35,054 nucleotides of DNA from Deltaproteobacteria bacterium (GTDB taxonomy: Bacteria; Desulfobacterota; DSM-4660; Desulfatiglandales; B25-G16), in the NCBI GenBank assembly GCA_019310725.1, contig JAFDDT010000007.1:1-35054 (forward strand), in the 5' to 3' direction. This document shows positions 34,052 to 35,054 of this stretch, one piece after another; position 1 is the stretch's first letter, and every line of letters starts with the position of its first letter. The notes under the pieces are model-generated. The model worked only from the letters and a program-made list of their open reading frames with translations, did not search any database and was not told where the DNA came from. The translations under genes were made by a program, and so were the position numbers.

Positions 34052-34080
34052 TTGACATATTTATTTCTTTATAGTATTAA
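34052..34080 (+). promoter_or_regulatory. Predicted promoter of the small Cys-rich protein gene
   Basis: A perfect TTGACA (34052-34057), a 17-bp spacer and TATTAA (34075-34080) lie in strongly AT-rich sequence, about 65 bp before the ATG at 34145. An AGAAAGGA ribosome binding site follows at good spacing. It is among the better promoter matches in the window. Confidence 0.55.
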
Positions 34081-34144
34081 ATATAGAAATTATAATTAAA
34101 ATATATTTAATTGTAGACAATTTCATGTCCAGAAAGGATAATAC

Positions 34145-34342
34145 ATGGCTGATTACCTATACTGCACGCGAAAGAAGAATAACCCTCGGATAGACGTTCG
34201 GATATGTCAGGCAAAATGTTCTTTCAAAGACAGTTGCCCCGAGTTTCAGGCCTATCAAGAGAGATCAGGCAATCAGTCTCCAATCTTTGATTCGAGATTG
34301 ATCACATCGCCTCTTTTGAATCCCATGGCATCAAAAAACTGA
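34145..34342 (+). CDS. Small cysteine-rich protein
   Basis: I do not recognise this 65-residue protein by name. The first 38 residues carry four cysteines (Cys7, Cys21, Cys25, Cys31) in the order YCTRKK, RICQAKC and DSC, a plausible zinc or other metal site. A good promoter and an AGAAAGGA ribosome binding site precede the ATG, so expression is likely. The last 23 codons lie antisense over the end of a decayed GNAT gene and look unrelated to the first part. The native C terminus may have been nearer residue 42, and the gene may have been extended into neighbouring DNA. Confidence 0.6.
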   Translation: MADYLYCTRKKNNPRIDVRICQAKCSFKDSCPEFQAYQERSGNQSPIFDSRLITSPLLNPMASKN

Positions 34343-34489
34343 AAAGGGCCCCAGTCCCGCCAATTTGCAAAAGTATATACGGTAGACCCCTACCTTTTTC
34401 AAATAGTTGAGCATCTCCCCTATCAACAACCTGGCCACACCCTTTTTCTGAAAAGATGAGTCAACGCCGATGGTATCTGTCCAGCCACG
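34273..34489 (-). pseudogene. Frameshifted, 5'-truncated GNAT acetyltransferase remnant
   Basis: The upstream frame gives the acetyl-CoA motif A of GNAT enzymes: TDTIGVDSSFQKKGVARLLI. After the residues YRIY, the continuation ANWRDWGPFQFFDAMGF, a classic GNAT C terminus, appears in another frame and ends at TGA (34275-34273). A two-base loss in a TA run at about 34373-34380 would explain the shift. The 5' half is missing and replaced by repeat-like sequence. The end is antisense to the Cys-rich gene. Confidence 0.75.
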
Positions 34490-35054
34490 AATGGACACGA
34501 ATAGCCACAAATGTACCTGCCCGACATCCCTGCCCCCATAAGTCTGGCTGGCAGGCCTACTATCAGCCAGGCGGCCGGCAGGCTGGAATAGATTTTTGTA
34601 TAAAGACTTTAGTCGTATAAACAACTCTATTACTTTGAAGAAGAAGTAGCTGGAAACTATTATACGTCTCGCAATTTCTATAACCCTTTGAATTTACAGT
34701 TATTCTAATGGCATTCTGATTTATAACAGTCACATGGAATAATGGGCAAAAACGCATAACCTCTGTGTTCGGATCAAGGGTTTTGGGATCAATCCTTCGG
34801 CTTCTCTCAGGACAAGCTTTCAACTATCCCCCCATGAAAGCTCTTATAGGTTTCTGGGATAACCAGCGACCCACCTGCCATTGCAAGGCACAAGCGGGCA
34901 GGTGGCGGGCAGGCATGGCAATCATGGCACTCCCGGACAAGGGGGGGTCGTATACCTTCTTGATTTCGAAAAAGCGTTCAAACCACAAAATACGGCGTCG
35001 TGGAATAGGCCACACGTGTGACCACAAGATGTACATTGGCAGCAGATCCTTTTG
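34343..35054. other. Decayed right end with repeats
   Basis: Apart from the GNAT remnant no gene is supportable. There are CCACGAATGGACACGAAT-type sequence near 34485-34505, GC-rich palindromes at 34522-34580 and 34871-34918, and a CTTCGGCTTCTCTCAGGAC segment near 34796. All resemble dispersed intergenic repeats of many genomes. Confidence 0.5.
34871..34905. repeat. Perfect 9-bp stem palindrome, CCACCTGCC/GGCAGGTGG
   Basis: CCACCTGCC (34871-34879) and GGCAGGTGG (34897-34905) form a perfect stem with a 17-nt loop, followed by a further GGCGGGCAGG. It belongs with the other GC-rich palindromes of the window. Confidence 0.55.

Noticed and set aside
34824-35036. 70-codon frame on the minus strand near the right edge
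   Set aside because: Half of it is translated palindrome sequence, with no initiation signal and no recognisable domain.

Overview
The window looks like a chromosomal contig from a Gram-negative anaerobe, most likely a Desulfobacterota/deltaproteobacterium-type sulfate reducer or syntroph. This is inferred from three things: the housekeeping gene order (ffh, rpsP, khpA, rimM, trmD, a SPOUT methyltransferase, rplS, rnhB, yraN, rsmI, an HPr-Enzyme I fusion, smpB, ssrA), a lipoprotein with a lipobox, and a molybdenum hydroxylase of the anaerobic aromatic type. No rRNA gene is present, so the lineage is not proven.

Layout. Positions 1-2980 (minus) hold a type I restriction operon: a 76-aa XRE-type regulator, hsdR, and the first codons of a further gene that runs off the edge. 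A palindrome sits inside its predicted promoter. Positions 3287-3848 hold a small unrecognised ORF, a single-domain GIY-YIG protein and palindromic repeats that abut the 3' CCA of the tmRNA gene. Positions 3846-13258 (minus) are an almost continuous housekeeping run: tmRNA, SmpB, HPr-EI, RsmI, YraN, RNase HII, L19, a SPOUT methyltransferase, TrmD, RimM, KhpA, S16 and Ffh. A 271-bp element with inverted-repeat ends fills the rimM-trmD gap almost exactly. Positions 13259-13920 are a repeat-filled divergent region. Positions 13921-18012 (plus) carry a nucleoside phosphorylase-family gene, ligA, acyP and an outer-membrane lipoprotein gene.

Positions 18013 to about 28041 behave as an accessory block. 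It carries a compact five-gene plus-strand operon with its own predicted promoter: a saccharopine dehydrogenase-family oxidoreductase, a HemL-like class III aminotransferase, and the Mo, FAD/[4Fe-4S] and [2Fe-2S] subunits of a hydroxylase resembling 4-hydroxybenzoyl-CoA reductase. After it come a DUF4143-type ATPase, the beheaded remnant of a second one, and a Phd/PIN toxin-antitoxin pair. The block is bracketed by two copies of the 3' end of the lipoprotein gene: the live one at 17860-18012 and a 5'-truncated one at 28042-28194. This is the strongest structural signal in the window.

Positions 28191-32641 (minus) return to a conserved operon: a nucleotidyltransferase, a PilB/GspE-type secretion ATPase and recN. 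Positions 32.7-35.05 kb are gene-poor and decayed. They hold a probably frameshifted small conserved gene, several palindromic repeats, a small Cys-rich protein gene with a good promoter, and a frameshifted GNAT acetyltransferase remnant lying antisense to the end of that gene.

The best candidate for an undescribed system is the 18.07-24.24 kb operon. It has the exact cysteine spacing of the extra [4Fe-4S] cluster of 4-hydroxybenzoyl-CoA reductase beta subunits, a Mo subunit that seems to lack the usual catalytic glutamate, and two amino-group-handling enzymes with no CoA ligase. Its substrate cannot be read from the sequence.
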